Shown here: positions 53,956 to 63,683 of the stretch, piece after piece
Layout: every line of letters begins with the position of its first letter
How positions within the stretch are numbered: position 1 is the first letter of the stretch
Assembly (NCBI GenBank): GCA_000507305.1
Contig: DF240217.1
Location: 1-64,000 of the forward strand
Length of the DNA stretch: 64,000 nt
DNA from: Breviolum minutum Mf 1.05b.01
Taxonomy: Eukaryota; Sar; Dinophyceae; Suessiales; Symbiodiniaceae
Direction: 5' to 3'
Notes under the pieces: generated by a model
Told to the model about the DNA's origin: nothing
Databases searched by the model: none
The model's input: only the letters and a program-made list of their open reading frames with translations
Translations under genes and position numbers: made by a program

Positions 53956-54200
53956 CAAGTGTCACAACATGAAACCTGAATGTAAAAACATGAGACCTGA
54001 ATGTAACGAAAACGCCTTATGGTCATTTTTGCGTGTTTTGCTCGCCTTCCGAAAAAATGGCTGCCTTGTTTGGGTTGATACTGCAGCCAGCTTTTTCCAT
54101 TAGACCGATCCTTGGGATAGCAACAAAGCAGTGGTAAAATTCACGGAGGATAAACATGCTTCCCCTTAACACTTAACTAACGGAAGCTGAGAAATGGAAC

Positions 54201-54702
54201 TTATTTCAAAATTAGCATCTTTTTTTTCTTTGGAATATATACTGTATTCGTTTTTTTCCCAATCAGTTTTATGCTAATTGGAAAATATTGGAGCACTACA
54301 CAATTTTCCATCAAAATTCTGGGACAAAAAATTTGTATAACTCCAGCAGAACCCCAACTGTTGGTCCACTCCGTTTTTTGCTGTGGAAAAACCGTGAGGT
54401 CGATCGACCTGGAATATGTCATCAGTGGCTCGTTGTGTACTGCTCTGTGTGGGCTGCAACCTTTGCTGGTTTGGAGACCCAAGATGGTGGTAAAGAAATG
54501 CAAATCTGGTTGGTGCTTCAAAATTGGTTGTTGTTGTTGTTGTTGTGGTTGTTGTGGTTGTTGTGGTTGTTGTGGTTGTTGTGGTTGTTGTGGTTGTTGT
54601 GGTTGTTGTGGTTGTTGTGGTTGTTGTGGTTGTTGTGGTTGTTGTGGTTGTTGTGGTTGTTGTGGTTGTGGTTGTCGTTGTCGTTGTTGCTGTTGTTGTT
54701 GC

Positions 54703-54793
<91 letters not shown>

Positions 54794-54923
54794 CAGTTAG
54801 TTGTTGAACAAGTAAAATATANTTCATGGTGAGGTTTGCTTGTGCCTTGAGCCCGACATCGGGTCGCGTTTGGCAAGGCGTGTAATCGTTGTGTTGCCAG
54901 ATGGAGACTTGAAGTAGTGGCAT
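54201..54923 (-). CDS. Possible glutamine-rich coding segment around a TTG/CAA microsatellite
   Basis: One minus frame stays open for 240 codons: 'DYTPCQTRPDVGLKAQANLT', then about 35 Gln, a Gln-Pro repeat (QQP x 13 or so), then 'HQPDLHFFTTILGLQTSKG'. One undetermined base lies at 54822. Both plus frames opposite the flanks are also open (for example 54288-54800), so strand and translation are uncertain. The Gln/Pro part is explained by the repeat alone. Confidence 0.3.
54526..54793. repeat. Compound (TTGTTGTGG)n / (TTG)n microsatellite
   Basis: About 130 bp of 9-bp TTGTTGTGG units grade through TTGTCG/TTGCTG variants into about 90 bp of pure TTG. Very likely length-variable. Confidence 0.9.
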
Positions 54924-55252
54924 GGCGACATGTGGCTACTTCCGATTTTTATAAGGTGAACACATCAATATATAATATATATATACATGTATACACTTAA
55001 TGTAAAATATATATGTATAAACTAATTGAAAATCAGTGGGATCACATACAAATAGAATTCATCACATTTCAATATACAGGTTACTGATCACTAGATATGA
55101 ACTTATTTATAAATAGTCGATCACAAGAACAAGTTCAACTATTCAATGATATGAAGGGTTATTAAAACGGAGCTGTTGTATTTCCGTAGATTTGGCCATG
55201 GTCCAACGCAATCGAATCACCTGTTAACCCAATAGATGGGGATACGTTTGGT

Positions 55253-55350
55253 ATACCCCCCATGCAGTAACGGTCACCACCCGGATCATTACATTTTTAG
55301 TAGGGAATTCCTATAAACCTTTATTTGCCACTGTTACTGGGAGGGGGGTA
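55253..55350. mobile_element. MITE, type I (single copy here)
   Basis: Inverted ends 'taccccccatgcagtaac' and 'gttactgggaggggggta', about 98 bp in total. The interior is not shared with the other types. Confidence 0.5.
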
Positions 55351-55481
55351 GTTCCAAGGGATACTGTTTAGCACTGTTTCTAAGAGAACTGGCTGGAAAA
55401 TCACCACTAGCAGGTGATTCAAGCCGTGACCTTTTCATCCCCTACTTACTTGGAGGTCACCAACAACCTCTTGATTTCGTG

Positions 55482-55720
55482 TCACGTAAACTCCTCATCC
55501 CCCCCAAAAAGGGTCACAATCGCAGAATCGCCATCAACCAAGTCCCATGTTGTGAATTCTGGAGCCTCAGGCCCTGCAGCTGTCACGTTGCTGGCCCTTG
55601 CATCACTTTTGAGCTCTGAAAATCGAAGTGGATTGATGATGGTGCCGCCACGGTCCAAAAACCGGGGGAACCAAACGGTCCAAACATGCCAGGGGCAATG
55701 GTCGGTTGATTTCTTGGATG
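55482..55720 (-). CDS. Probable minus-strand exon, function unknown
   Basis: The minus frame reads 'HVWTVWFPRFLDRGGTIINP', 'LRFSELKSDARASNVTAAGP', 'EAPEFTTWDLVDGDSAIVTL' and ends 'FGGDEEFT' at a stop. The composition is clearly protein-like. The plus frame opposite is also open (55414-55737) but Ser-rich. If real, the minus-strand array extends to at least 55.7 kb. Confidence 0.4.
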
Positions 55721-56354
55721 TTTTTTTTGCAGCATGAAGGGAGCAGTCGATTTTTTTTATGATTGCGCAATGATTGCGCCAGAAGGGGTGAGTTTGATGT
55801 ATAAAAGGGAAGGTTTTGAAGGTTTGTAGTTTATTGTTACATAGTACTAAAGTTATTTTTAATTGGCGTTTCAACCATGTGGATGATCAAACTTGCAATA
55901 CCCTTTTTGAACGCTTTTTTCAAAGCATCCATTTACCGTAAATCAATTCTGACATCCATGAAACCCTGGTTGGAAACACGCAAAGTCACCAAGTTGAATG
56001 GTCGATGCTGAGAGCCTGGTGGACCAGGTACTGGTGCTGTACCTCATTTTGGGTCTCATAGCAGCTGCTAAGTAGCATTCAACGTCGACTGTCGCAACAA
56101 ATTGCATTTTCGAACATTGGACACCACAAAAAAACAGCAACATAGCCACCAATGAAATTCGCAATCTTTTTGCTCCAAGGAAATGATATGTCATATTATG
56201 TCTATTCCGAAGCATCATTCTTGGTATGCAAATGGTGTTTACTGTAAACTCTACCTATACTTTTTTCATGCCCTTGGTCTGCAGCAAATCAGTCCATCTT
56301 TGGTAAGGTTGGTGTTTCACGGATCAAAACTCCCGGCGGCACTCAGGGAGAATT

Positions 56355-56500
56355 TTGACCACCAACTCCCCGTTTGATAAATCCGCTCAATCCTTGACTT
56401 TTCGTGTCAAGGATTCGATAGAGGTGATTGTTGGTGCCATGTCCTTTGAGAAACCAATGTCTTTGGCCCTGGGCCCGCTCCCACTATGGTTCTTGGCGCT
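56355..56500 (+). CDS. Probable exon, function unknown
   Basis: The frame reads 'SPFDKSAQSLTFRVKDSIEV', 'IVGAMSFEKPMSLALGPLPL', 'WFLALW'. Just upstream, after AAG|G, another short frame 'VGVSRIKTPGGTQGEF' is seen. The hydrophobic end could be a membrane segment. The gene is not recognised. Confidence 0.35.
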
Positions 56501-56660
56501 TTGGGCCAATTTCGGCTGTGTGGTCCTAACCTCAATTCACGGTGAAATCAACCAATGAGTTTCAAGCATGTCAAAAAGTAAGAATCTGGCCCCTTCCAGC
56601 TTTTTCAGGCAGAGTATCTTCTCATGTTCAGAGCTTACTTGGTCAAACACTCAGCGAAAT

Positions 56661-56763
56661 ACACTCCCTGAAACTAACATTTCGCCCCTGAAAATAAGCC
56701 TTCCCAAAAGACAACTAGTATTCCAACCATCCATGTTCAGGTGCAAGGTTAGTTTCAGTGAGG
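56661..56763. mobile_element. MITE, type B
   Basis: Ends 'cactccctgaaactaacat' and 'ggttagtttcagtgag'; core 'gtattccaaccatccatg' in reverse orientation. Confidence 0.75.
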
Positions 56764-57684
56764 CCAAAAAAAACGCCATCCGCAGCAATCAACGTGGCCC
56801 TCAAGGGTTTCGTTGCAGCCATTCGTTCTTTTTTTTTCCCGAGGTTTCATGTGCACTTCTGGGTGCTATCTTTGGTCCGTTGGCATATCTCAGTGGTGAA
56901 CACTTTGGAGCCTTGAAGGTACATGGAAGGTGGGCGCTTTGTAACTGGCAGACTGGAGAAAATTGTGGTTGGTCTTTGATAGGGATCCTTATAATTTAAT
57001 GGTCTATACTGGGGATCCGTAAAATCCCTACCCCAAACCCTGAAATTTCATTGCTCACCTGGAGATTGGAGTCGTTTTTTTTTGGTGACCCTGAGAATTA
57101 GAGAACAAATGATATATGTATCAAATTGGCTTAAAATACATCGGGTTGTCAGCCATTTAGTCATTTCATTTGCCATTTTGTTGACAGTATCATAAGTGAG
57201 CCTAAGGTGTTGATGCAAAGAAAACCGAAAAACTTGGATTCTTTTTGGATGGACTGGCTATAGGGGTTCCATCATCCCATTTTGTTGGGTATTACCACCC
57301 AGGTTTTTTTTCGAAAAAGAATCCCACCCTGACAGGTTCGGCCTTGGGATGATTGCCTTGGAATGGGCAATTTGCTTTCCGTTGCTGGTGTGCATTGCTG
57401 ACTTTTGCATGAACCTCAAAGGAAGGACTGCATCACCTGATTAGTCAATGCGCACCAACAACATCCACGCCCGACAAAAAAAAACGTTGCGCGCAACACG
57501 TCCGGTGACCGAAAAGAAGAAGACAGAGAGACCAAGGTTTGCAGTTTTTTTTTTGGATGAAATCTTTGGAGCATTCGAGTTCGAATTTTTTGCTAGCCAG
57601 GTTTCTCCAGCGAAATCCAAGAAGGGCGCTGCTTTGATAGTCCAGACCCTAGAAACCATCACTTGACCAATGAAAAAAAAGAGT

Positions 57685-57765
57685 TGGTTAGGGTATTTAA
57701 GGAACCAGAAACTACCCAGTTATATGGGGATTATTTCATAAACCATGCAATAGAATGTTTCAAGG
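57685..57765. mobile_element. MITE-like repeat, type F
   Basis: Second copy of the 10613 element: GGTTAGGGTATTTAAGG at the start and 'ggggattatttcataaacca' near the end. Confidence 0.55.
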
Positions 57766-58002
57766 GTTTGATCACTGAAATGGCTGGTTTCTTTTCGACC
57801 ACTCAGGGTTTTTCATGTTTCAACCGCCAACTTGCAGCGGAAGATTTTGGGACTTCAGGTGAGGAAGGTAGGAAGTAAACAGTTGTTAAAGATCATGTCA
57901 CAAACAACGAGTTTTTGTTCCTTCTTAATTATGAAAGTATGGTCCTAAAACGTATAGTAGAAGTTTACTAATTTCTTATATATGAATCTTATGATTCTGC
58001 AG

Positions 58003-58130
58003 CTTCCCAATGGTTTTCTCCATTGGTTCGAACCCTCCAACTTCTTCGGCTTCTTCCTGAGATTCATTCTCAGGAATCTTTAGCTCCCACTTCGACTCAG
58101 AAAGTGCCAAGCTCAGGGTTTAGTTCCCAA
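58003..58130 (+). CDS. Probable exon, function unknown
   Basis: After TCTGCAG the frame reads 'SQWFSPLVRTLQLLRLLPEI' then 'HSQESLAPTSTQKVPSSGFS'. The acceptor is good and the composition protein-like. It probably belongs with the exon at 58242. Confidence 0.4.
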
Positions 58131-58241
58131 AAAATCGCGGTTTTTCTCTTCTTAAAGGCATTTTTTTTTGTTCAGAGCAGTTTGTTTTAGGGAGTTGACC
58201 TTTAAATGAATCTTGATACATGTTGACATCATACTCAACTC

Positions 58242-58388
58242 ATGTCTTTCTTGCAATCATGTCTCGAACTGGAAAGTCTGGAATTGGAATGGTTGGAACG
58301 ACAAACAGTTCAGGTTGAGAAGAAGCGCGCGGAAGCGTTGAGCCCAGGGTCAACGAGTTTCAGCTTGGAACTCCACAAAAAGGATTAA
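58242..58388 (+). CDS. Exon or small protein, coiled coil
   Basis: From ATG 58242 the frame reads 48 codons, 'MSFLQSCLELESLELEWLER', 'QTVQVEKKRAEALSPGSTSF', 'SLELHKKD', stop at TAA 58386. The Leu/Glu periodicity is typical of a coiled coil. The upstream sequence TTCTTGCAATC could hide an acceptor, so the ATG need not be the start. Confidence 0.45.
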   Translation: MSFLQSCLELESLELEWLERQTVQVEKKRAEALSPGSTSFSLELHKKD

Positions 58389-58479
58389 CCGTTAACCTTA
58401 CATCATCGGGTAAAACAGGAAAAAAGCTTCTCTCATTTGCTGCTGTTTCAACAAAACTCAGCAACAAGAATCATCAGAC

Positions 58480-58581
58480 CACCCTAGGTATCCTGACCCC
58501 TCAATGGGGGACCCAGCTATTTTGGAGGACTTCCCCCAAACCGTTTTTTTTTTGGGTTCAAACCCTTCCATTGGAGGGTGA
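58480..58581. mobile_element. MITE-like repeat, type E
   Basis: It runs from 'caccctaggtatcctgaccc' to 'cccttccattggagggtg'. The inverted ends are short (CACCCT/AGGGTG). Confidence 0.6.
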
Positions 58582-58670
58582 TCCTGTGGTCCTTAGGCTC
58601 CGGTGCCAAGTGCAGTTCCAGAGACGGTCTCGTCATGACCTTGGAACCGTTGAAACAACGTGAGACCGTT

Positions 58671-58787
58671 TTGATGGTTAAGAAATCCGGCGAGAAAACC
58701 ACCCTGGGATGGTGCTAAAACCTGTCGTAAATCATGGGATTTCAACTACCAAGCTCAACTGGTGAAAGCCGGATTTCTGAACCATCA
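58671..58787. mobile_element. MITE, type D
   Basis: Inverted ends 'tgatggttaagaaatccggc' and 'gccggatttctgaaccatca'. It is the best-preserved copy of the type. Confidence 0.75.
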
Positions 58788-58929
58788 TTTGTCGGCAACA
58801 AAACTTGATTCATTTCATTGTTCCTTGTTTCTGGGTGGTGGTTTCAAATTATATGTTTTTTTCCCGAAACATGCAAACATGATCTGACGACTGTGCCTGG
58901 TGAAAAAAAACACCAATCTCGTGAAAATA

Positions 58930-59090
58930 CTATGCCGCGGGACCCGAGGGACCTTGTTGTTATTACCGGACAACCGGTTAGCTTTACCTGGAATCTCAGA
59001 CCGTGTCTGAGGCGCAAGAAACCTAAACTGGAAGATGCCAAGGTGTGGACTGTGGACTCTTTCGCGCCGTTGGGACCGAGAATTTGATCC
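58930..59090 (+). CDS. Probable exon, function unknown
   Basis: The frame reads 'MPRDPRDLVVITGQPVSFTW', 'NLRPCLRRKKPKLEDAKVWT', 'VDSFAPLGPRI', stop. It is plausible as coding, though the minus strand is open too (58844-59041). It lies just upstream of the CCCH gene and could be unrelated. Confidence 0.3.
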
Positions 59091-59244
59091 TTTCGTGTTT
59101 GAATCCATAGGAATAATGGAGGGGATTTCCATGCGTGAAAAATTCATTCATTCTTAAGAATCTTGGAAACTTTTTCAACATTTCTGGCTGCAGGGGTAGG
59201 CGCAGTCGAACAGGATGTGACATACCCCCTTCGTTTCCGGTGCC

Positions 59245-60337
59245 ATGGTGACGTTTGTGTATCGCAACACCTTCATCGCTGAATCCTCGCTTCCCTCATT
59301 ACCGCGCTCGCGGAGCTGTCCGTCCTTCGGCACCGATAATGTTGAGGAGCCAGCTGCCGTGTATGTAGCTGAACTTCAGCAGAAATCTCAAGACTTGAGG
59401 TTTCAGGTAAGACCTCAAGCGGAAGATGAGGACATGGTGGGTGACTTGAGGTTTCAGGTAAGACCTCAAGCGGAAGAAGAGGACACGGTGGGTGAGATGC
59501 CAGTGGATGTTCCAACACCTGACCAGCAGGAAGTGCAGCAACCAGTTAGGGATGCACCATCCAGCTTGGGCAGCAGAGGGCATCCACAATTGTGCCGTCG
59601 GCCATGCATCCGTTTCAACAAGGGCAACTGTGACATGGGAGATGAGTGCGGTTACTGCCATTTTGGTGAGCATCGCACGTTCAAAAGTTTGGACAAGCGT
59701 GGGAGGCAAAAAGTACAAGAGATGGAAGCTTGAGGGCATTGATGAATATGGATGTTTCCGAAAATAGTGGTACCCCCAAATCATCCATTTTAATAGGGTT
59801 TTCCAATACAAACTATCTATTTTGGGGTACCCCTATTTTTGGAAACACCCAAATATCATTTTATTACCTTTTTCTCCAACAGTCGGTCGGAAGTGGAACA
59901 TAACTTCTCTTTTTCAGAAAATCAATTTGGTCGCAGGGTCAATTTGCATGGTTGTTGTCTTGAAACGCCTATGTTCTTGCTTTTTTTTCACACGGACGAA
60001 AACCAACCGGAGAATTCAAGTTGGATATTTTTGTTGGATGTTTTTTTTAGCTTCAACAACTGAGGAGCTAGGTCAACTTCTTCACGTACTACTACCTCAC
60101 ATTCGTCGTTCACTTCAGCTCATTCAGCATGATGGTGTACCAGGAATCCTTGTAATGCTGGAAGAAATGGCACACAACCATAGACCCCATGGCAACCGAA
60201 GCTTTGATCGAGAACTTGATCGTACCTTGAGACAGATGCCCCTGTCAGCCCTGTTGGCTTTCATCACTTGCCGAAGTGGACCTTTGCAAAGCGTGTTTCA
60301 GCAACTGGCCGAAAGTCTTCGGCTCTCTTTGCCGTAG
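59245..60337 (+). CDS. CCCH zinc-finger protein, two exons
   Basis: Exon 1 starts at ATG 59245 in a good context (GCCATGG) and runs to about 59730. It reads 'RSRSCPSFGTDNVEEPAAVY', a 17-residue repeat in two tandem copies (59392-59442 and 59443-59493; DLRFQVRPQAE), then 'SLGSRGHPQLCRRPCIRFNK' and 'GNCDMGDECGYCHFGEH'. The finger is C-x7-C-x5-C-x3-H. A Lys/Arg-rich 'SLDKRGRQKVQEM' follows. Exon 2, about 60051-60337, begins after TTTTTTAG and reads 'TEELGQLLHVLLPHIRRSLQ', 'LDRTLRQMPLSALLAFITCR', 'VFQQLAESLRLSLP', stop at 60335. CCCH fingers bind single-stranded RNA, so a post-transcriptional role is likely from family knowledge. Proteins with a single finger preceded by a 'GS.GHP..C+PC' phrase are, as I recall, numerous in dinoflagellates. 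The exact donor is unresolved. A type A MITE lies in the intron. Confidence 0.7.
59745..59856. mobile_element. MITE, type A
   Basis: Ends 'atatggatgtttccgaaaat' and 'atttttggaaacacccaaat'; inner inverted phrases 'gtggtacccccaaatcatcc' and 'tattttggggtaccccta'. It lies in the intron of the CCCH gene, about 15 bp after the last coding-like base of exon 1. Confidence 0.7.
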
Positions 60338-60566
60338 AAAGATTTGGTCGATATATCAATTCTCAAAGGGTTTTGAGAGTCCACTTGTGTGACTTGGAGG
60401 AGTGATGTCAAAGACAGTTGCTTCCTTGCCTCCTGTGGGGTTCATCGGGGGTTCATCAAGTCTTGGGTCGTCAGTCAGGAAAGGGACGGAGAAATCGTCG
60501 AGTCAAATCTTCTCTTGAAACGAACGAACTCCTAGGAGTGAACGGTCCAGTCAATTCTCCATTGAG

Positions 60567-60755
60567 ATGATCCGCAACTTTCGGGTCATCACAGAGCATG
60601 AATGCCGGTTCATCACCCAGCACGCCTTTGTTTTTTACATATTTCTGTTCTTTCCTGACGAGAAAAACGACTCAAAAGACTTCAAAGACGACAAAGGTCA
60701 GAGGGCGGTGGGGAACCTGTTGGCTTCCTATGTTGCCCTGTTTTTTTTTGCCTAA
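60567..60755 (+). CDS. Open frame of 62 codons, doubtful
   Basis: It reads 'MIRNFRVITEHECRFITQHA', a hydrophobic run, 'KNDSKDFKDDKGQRAVGNLL', then a hydrophobic end. There may be a small exon 'GQRAVGNLLASYVAL' after ACAAAG|G. Weak evidence. Confidence 0.2.
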   Translation: MIRNFRVITEHECRFITQHAFVFYIFLFFPDEKNDSKDFKDDKGQRAVGNLLASYVALFFFA

Positions 60756-60903
60756 ATCATACAACTTCAATCATCTTCGAAGGAAAACTTCAGGTGGTTT
60801 TTGAAGTTTGAGGTTGTCGAATCTTTGGAAGCTGTGAATTTGCCAAACCAAAATATTATGTCATCCACAAACGGAACATATCTCAAAAGCAACCCAGATT
60901 CAG

Positions 60904-61200
60904 TTGGCATCATTCATTCAACTTGGCGAAAAGTTTCTTCACATCCCAAAGATCTGCCAAAACATACGCCGTAAGGTCTCTAGGGATCTTCGCGCTCACA
61001 CCGGCCTTGAACCGAGTAAAATGGAATGGACCGCCAGCTGCCCGAACCCGTGCCGGTACGACGCCCCTGATTTCAAGCCGCACAATTCGTTGGAGATTCG
61101 TGAGTTTTTGGTCAGGAGAAATCACGGCCAAAGCAGTCAAGAGCTTGTGGGTTTTTGGATGGTATGGAAATGGAGCTTGTGGGTTGTTGGACGCTGTTAT
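60904..61200. CDS. Region open on both strands; a coding segment is likely but the frame is unresolved
   Basis: The minus strand reads 'LQRIVRLEIRGVVPARVRAA', 'GGPFHFTRFKAGVSAKIPRD', 'LTAYVLADLWDVKKLFAKLN' from 61140 to 60910. The plus strand is open in two frames over the same bases ('RSLGIFALTPALNRVKWNGP'; 'IPKICQNIRRKVSRDLRAHT'). The base composition is richer in G+C than the surroundings. I could not assign a family to any of the three. Confidence 0.35.
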
Positions 61201-61768
61201 TCGGGAAAGTTAAGAGGTTAGTTATTTTGTTTTTGTTTCAAAGAAACGTCGTGCTTTTTGTTCGAAATGTTACTGTACGGGCTTTGTGACATTGTGAGAC
61301 ACTTGTGCTCTTCCAATGACTTTCACGCTTTTGTTTTTGAACAAAAGATTCAACATTTGGCAATTCTGCTAGTGACCTGTTTCAGGTTGTGGTTAGGTTG
61401 GGGCCAAGACCTCCAAACAACAGGGAGCATTTTAGACTTTTTCATCACCAGTTTGTCATGTGTTGCTTCACCAGTTTTTGACCCATTGGATCCATGGGGC
61501 TTTTTGTATATATTACCTACTACTTGGTCCCATAAACATCAACCATCCAACATCACAATTTACAAATTTACCCACCGTATATTTATACCCACAATGAATC
61601 ATTGTTAGTTAAATTTTACCGAGGTGGTGATTTCCAAGGCATTTTTTTTGGGAATTTTCACCCCAAGGGAAATTCCATTCAATTTTTGACTGAAGGTTAT
61701 GAAGGTTAAAAATCCCCCAATTTTGTGGGCTATAAGTTATAAGTTATACACAGCCCTAAAAACGCTCA

Positions 61769-61867
61769 AAAATGACTGGCTGGAAACCTCCCCCCATTTT
61801 TCAATAGGAAATAGAGAAATTACATCTTCATTCATTAAATGGGGTGGGTTTTCCAGCCAGTCATCTT
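61769..61867. mobile_element. MITE, type G (single copy here)
   Basis: Inverted ends 'atgactggctggaaaccycc' and 'ggttttccagccagtcat', with inner 'ccccccattttt' and 'aaatggggtggg'. About 97 bp; no second copy in the window. Confidence 0.65.
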
Positions 61868-62211
61868 AGTTTTCGGTTGGGGGTAAGCCCCTAAAAAATG
61901 AAGGAAAGGTATGGGAAGGTGGGTTCTTCCCCCATGGGTTCGGAACCAGGATTCCATCCATGTCAGTCATGTTTTAGCCGAGGCCTTTGCCTGGAAGTCG
62001 TTCAGAACTGGAAGGCCCTGATTCGTCGGATTTTTTTTTTTTTCGGCTGGGGTTTTAAAAATGACCTCAAAGACAAAAGGACCTGATAATTTCATGGTGA
62101 TTTTGGAAAGTTTTTCCGCCAGAAAAAAACTGGGGATGTTTATTTAGTAAATATATATATCCACTTTTGATCTGTAAATTGGACCAATTGGACCTACTAT
62201 TTTTCAAGTTT

Positions 62212-62432
62212 TACCCTCCCTGCAACTCAAAAAAAATTCGCCTCCGAAACTGGATGCTTGCCTTTTGGGATGGCTTCTTCCTGTCAGGTACTGCTGTTGT
62301 TTAGGAAGAAATCCTGCACCAGTTGGTAGATAGTTTATCCCACTTTTTCACGATGGGTTTTAAAGACATACCAGGTTGTTGGGAATGGGATGTCTGAACC
62401 ATCAAGAGTATGTTAGTTTCAGGGAGTGAACA
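62212..62432. mobile_element. MITE, type B with internal insertion
   Basis: Ends 'taccctccctgcaactcaa' and 'gttagtttcagggagtg' are type B, but the element is about twice the usual length. The extra roughly 110 bp ('caggtactgctgttgtttag' onward) is not type B. Confidence 0.55.
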
Positions 62433-62532
62433 CCCCTAAAAACTAACGGCTTGGATACCCAAAAGGATGGGCCTTGGAAAATGTACTTCTAAATATAGCC
62501 AGTTTTGGTATCTATGTTAGACTTCTTGGGTG
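62430..62532. mobile_element. MITE, type B (worn), adjoining another
   Basis: It runs from 'cacccctaaaaactaacgg' to 'atgttagacttcttgggtgt', starting where the previous type B copy ends, so the two lie back to back. Confidence 0.55.
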
Positions 62533-62553
62533 TAGTCATGTTATGTTTTTTTT

Positions 62554-62670
62554 TCTGCAGATTCCTTTTGTGTGAAAAGGTGCCGGGTGTTAAATGCAGG
62601 CAGCCAGTTGTCGATGGCTCCAATGATTCGACAGCACCTTCGGTCCAAGGCACAATGTTGCAGGTTGGTT
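62554..62670 (+). CDS. Possible exon, function unknown
   Basis: After TTTTCTGCAG two frames are protein-like: 'CEKVPGVKCRQPVVDGSNDS' and 'DSFCVKRCRVLNAGSQLSMA'. The acceptor is strong. The frame is unresolved. Confidence 0.3.
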
Positions 62671-62855
62671 TTAGTTTTAGGGGAATGAAATTCCTACGCA
62701 GTTTTATAGGGTATTATATTATATTATAGTTTTTATAGGGTTCAATAAGGATCATGCCATTTATACCAATCAGTAGAAGTATAAGTTCATTATAATAAGG
62801 ATCTTGCCCTTAGGTAACAAAATGAATGAACTGTGACAAGTTTTTGGTTTCATAG

Positions 62856-62963
62856 TGGCGCTCACATGTGCAACATCGTCGGCAGGATAAAAGTGCCCTG
62901 GACAAGACGCTGCAGCTGAAAGATCGAATGGTCATGGACTGGGTGATTTTTTGGGTGGCATGA
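62856..62963 (+). CDS. Short exon, basic helix
   Basis: After TTCATAG the frame reads 35 codons, 'WRSHVQHRRQDKSALDKTLQ', 'LKDRMVMDWVIFWVA', then TGA. The first 25 or so residues look coding; the rest may be intron. The opposite strand is also open but Cys/Ser-rich. Confidence 0.4.
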   Translation, partial: WRSHVQHRRQDKSALDKTLQLKDRMVMDWVIFWVA

Positions 62964-63209
62964 AAGTTGACAGAGGAAAATTGCAGATCTTCCAACAATA
63001 TTTCGCAGTCCACAAAAAAGTCTGAGTATTGCATCCAAACCAAGAAAAAATGTATTCGTTCCAACTCAACATCCAACAAAAAAAATAGAAAAATCAACTC
63101 CCAAAAACATCAAGATTGTGGACATATTCTTTTGTTTCGTGTTCCAGTGTTCCTTTGTTTTTTTTTTGGGGGGAAACGGGGTCACCCGAGCTGTTCGCTG
63201 TTGCATTAG

Positions 63210-63320
63210 GAGACCTCGGTGGCGGAGCTTTCGGGTGTCGAGGCCTTTGATTTGCTCCATGAATGTGTCACTTTTCTGCGAAAAAAACGACGGGGGGAAA
63301 ACGGGGGACAGTTGTGTTAG
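63210..63320 (+). CDS. Short exon, function unknown
   Basis: After GCATTAG|G the frame reads 'ETSVAELSGVEAFDLLHECV', 'TFLRKKRRGENGG', stop TAG 63318. The amphipathic first part is typical of coding sequence. Confidence 0.45.
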   Translation, partial: ETSVAELSGVEAFDLLHECVTFLRKKRRGENGGQLC

Positions 63321-63329
63321 TGGCGTGAT

Positions 63330-63560
63330 TGAAGGAATATATATATATATATACCCAGGGAGTCCAAAAACCAAACTTTACCCATTGGTAGTGGGGAATG
63401 CTTTATTTGTATCATCCTGAAGGCCGTTCTTTGTTTGGTCTTGGACTTCCAGGGTGTATATATAGATAAATAGATAAGCTAGATATAATAAAAGTACTGA
63501 TAAATATGATCAAATATATGTATTATATTATATGTATAATATATATATATATACATATGA
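63330..63560. repeat. (AT)n microsatellites and flanking inverted phrases
   Basis: AT runs lie at 63335-63350 and about 63538-63556. The phrases 'tatatacccagggagtccaa' (63347) and 'ttggacttccagggtgtata' (63440) form an inverted pair around about 95 bp, possibly another MITE of type B-like design but with a different core. Confidence 0.5.
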
Positions 63561-63683
63561 AATGTATGTTATATATGCATATTTGTTTGGGGGGAAAGGG
63601 TGGTGTTTATTTCGTTGAGAACTTCTGGCTTTTAGTTTTATTCTTGAAGATGGAGATGTTTGTGAAAGTAATGTGTGGCCTAG

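Noticed and set aside
54524-54832. Plus-strand poly-Val, poly-Cys and poly-Leu frames over the microsatellite
   Set aside because: They are direct read-outs of TTG/TTGTTGTGG repeats; such homopolymer proteins are not credible, and no signal or domain flanks them.
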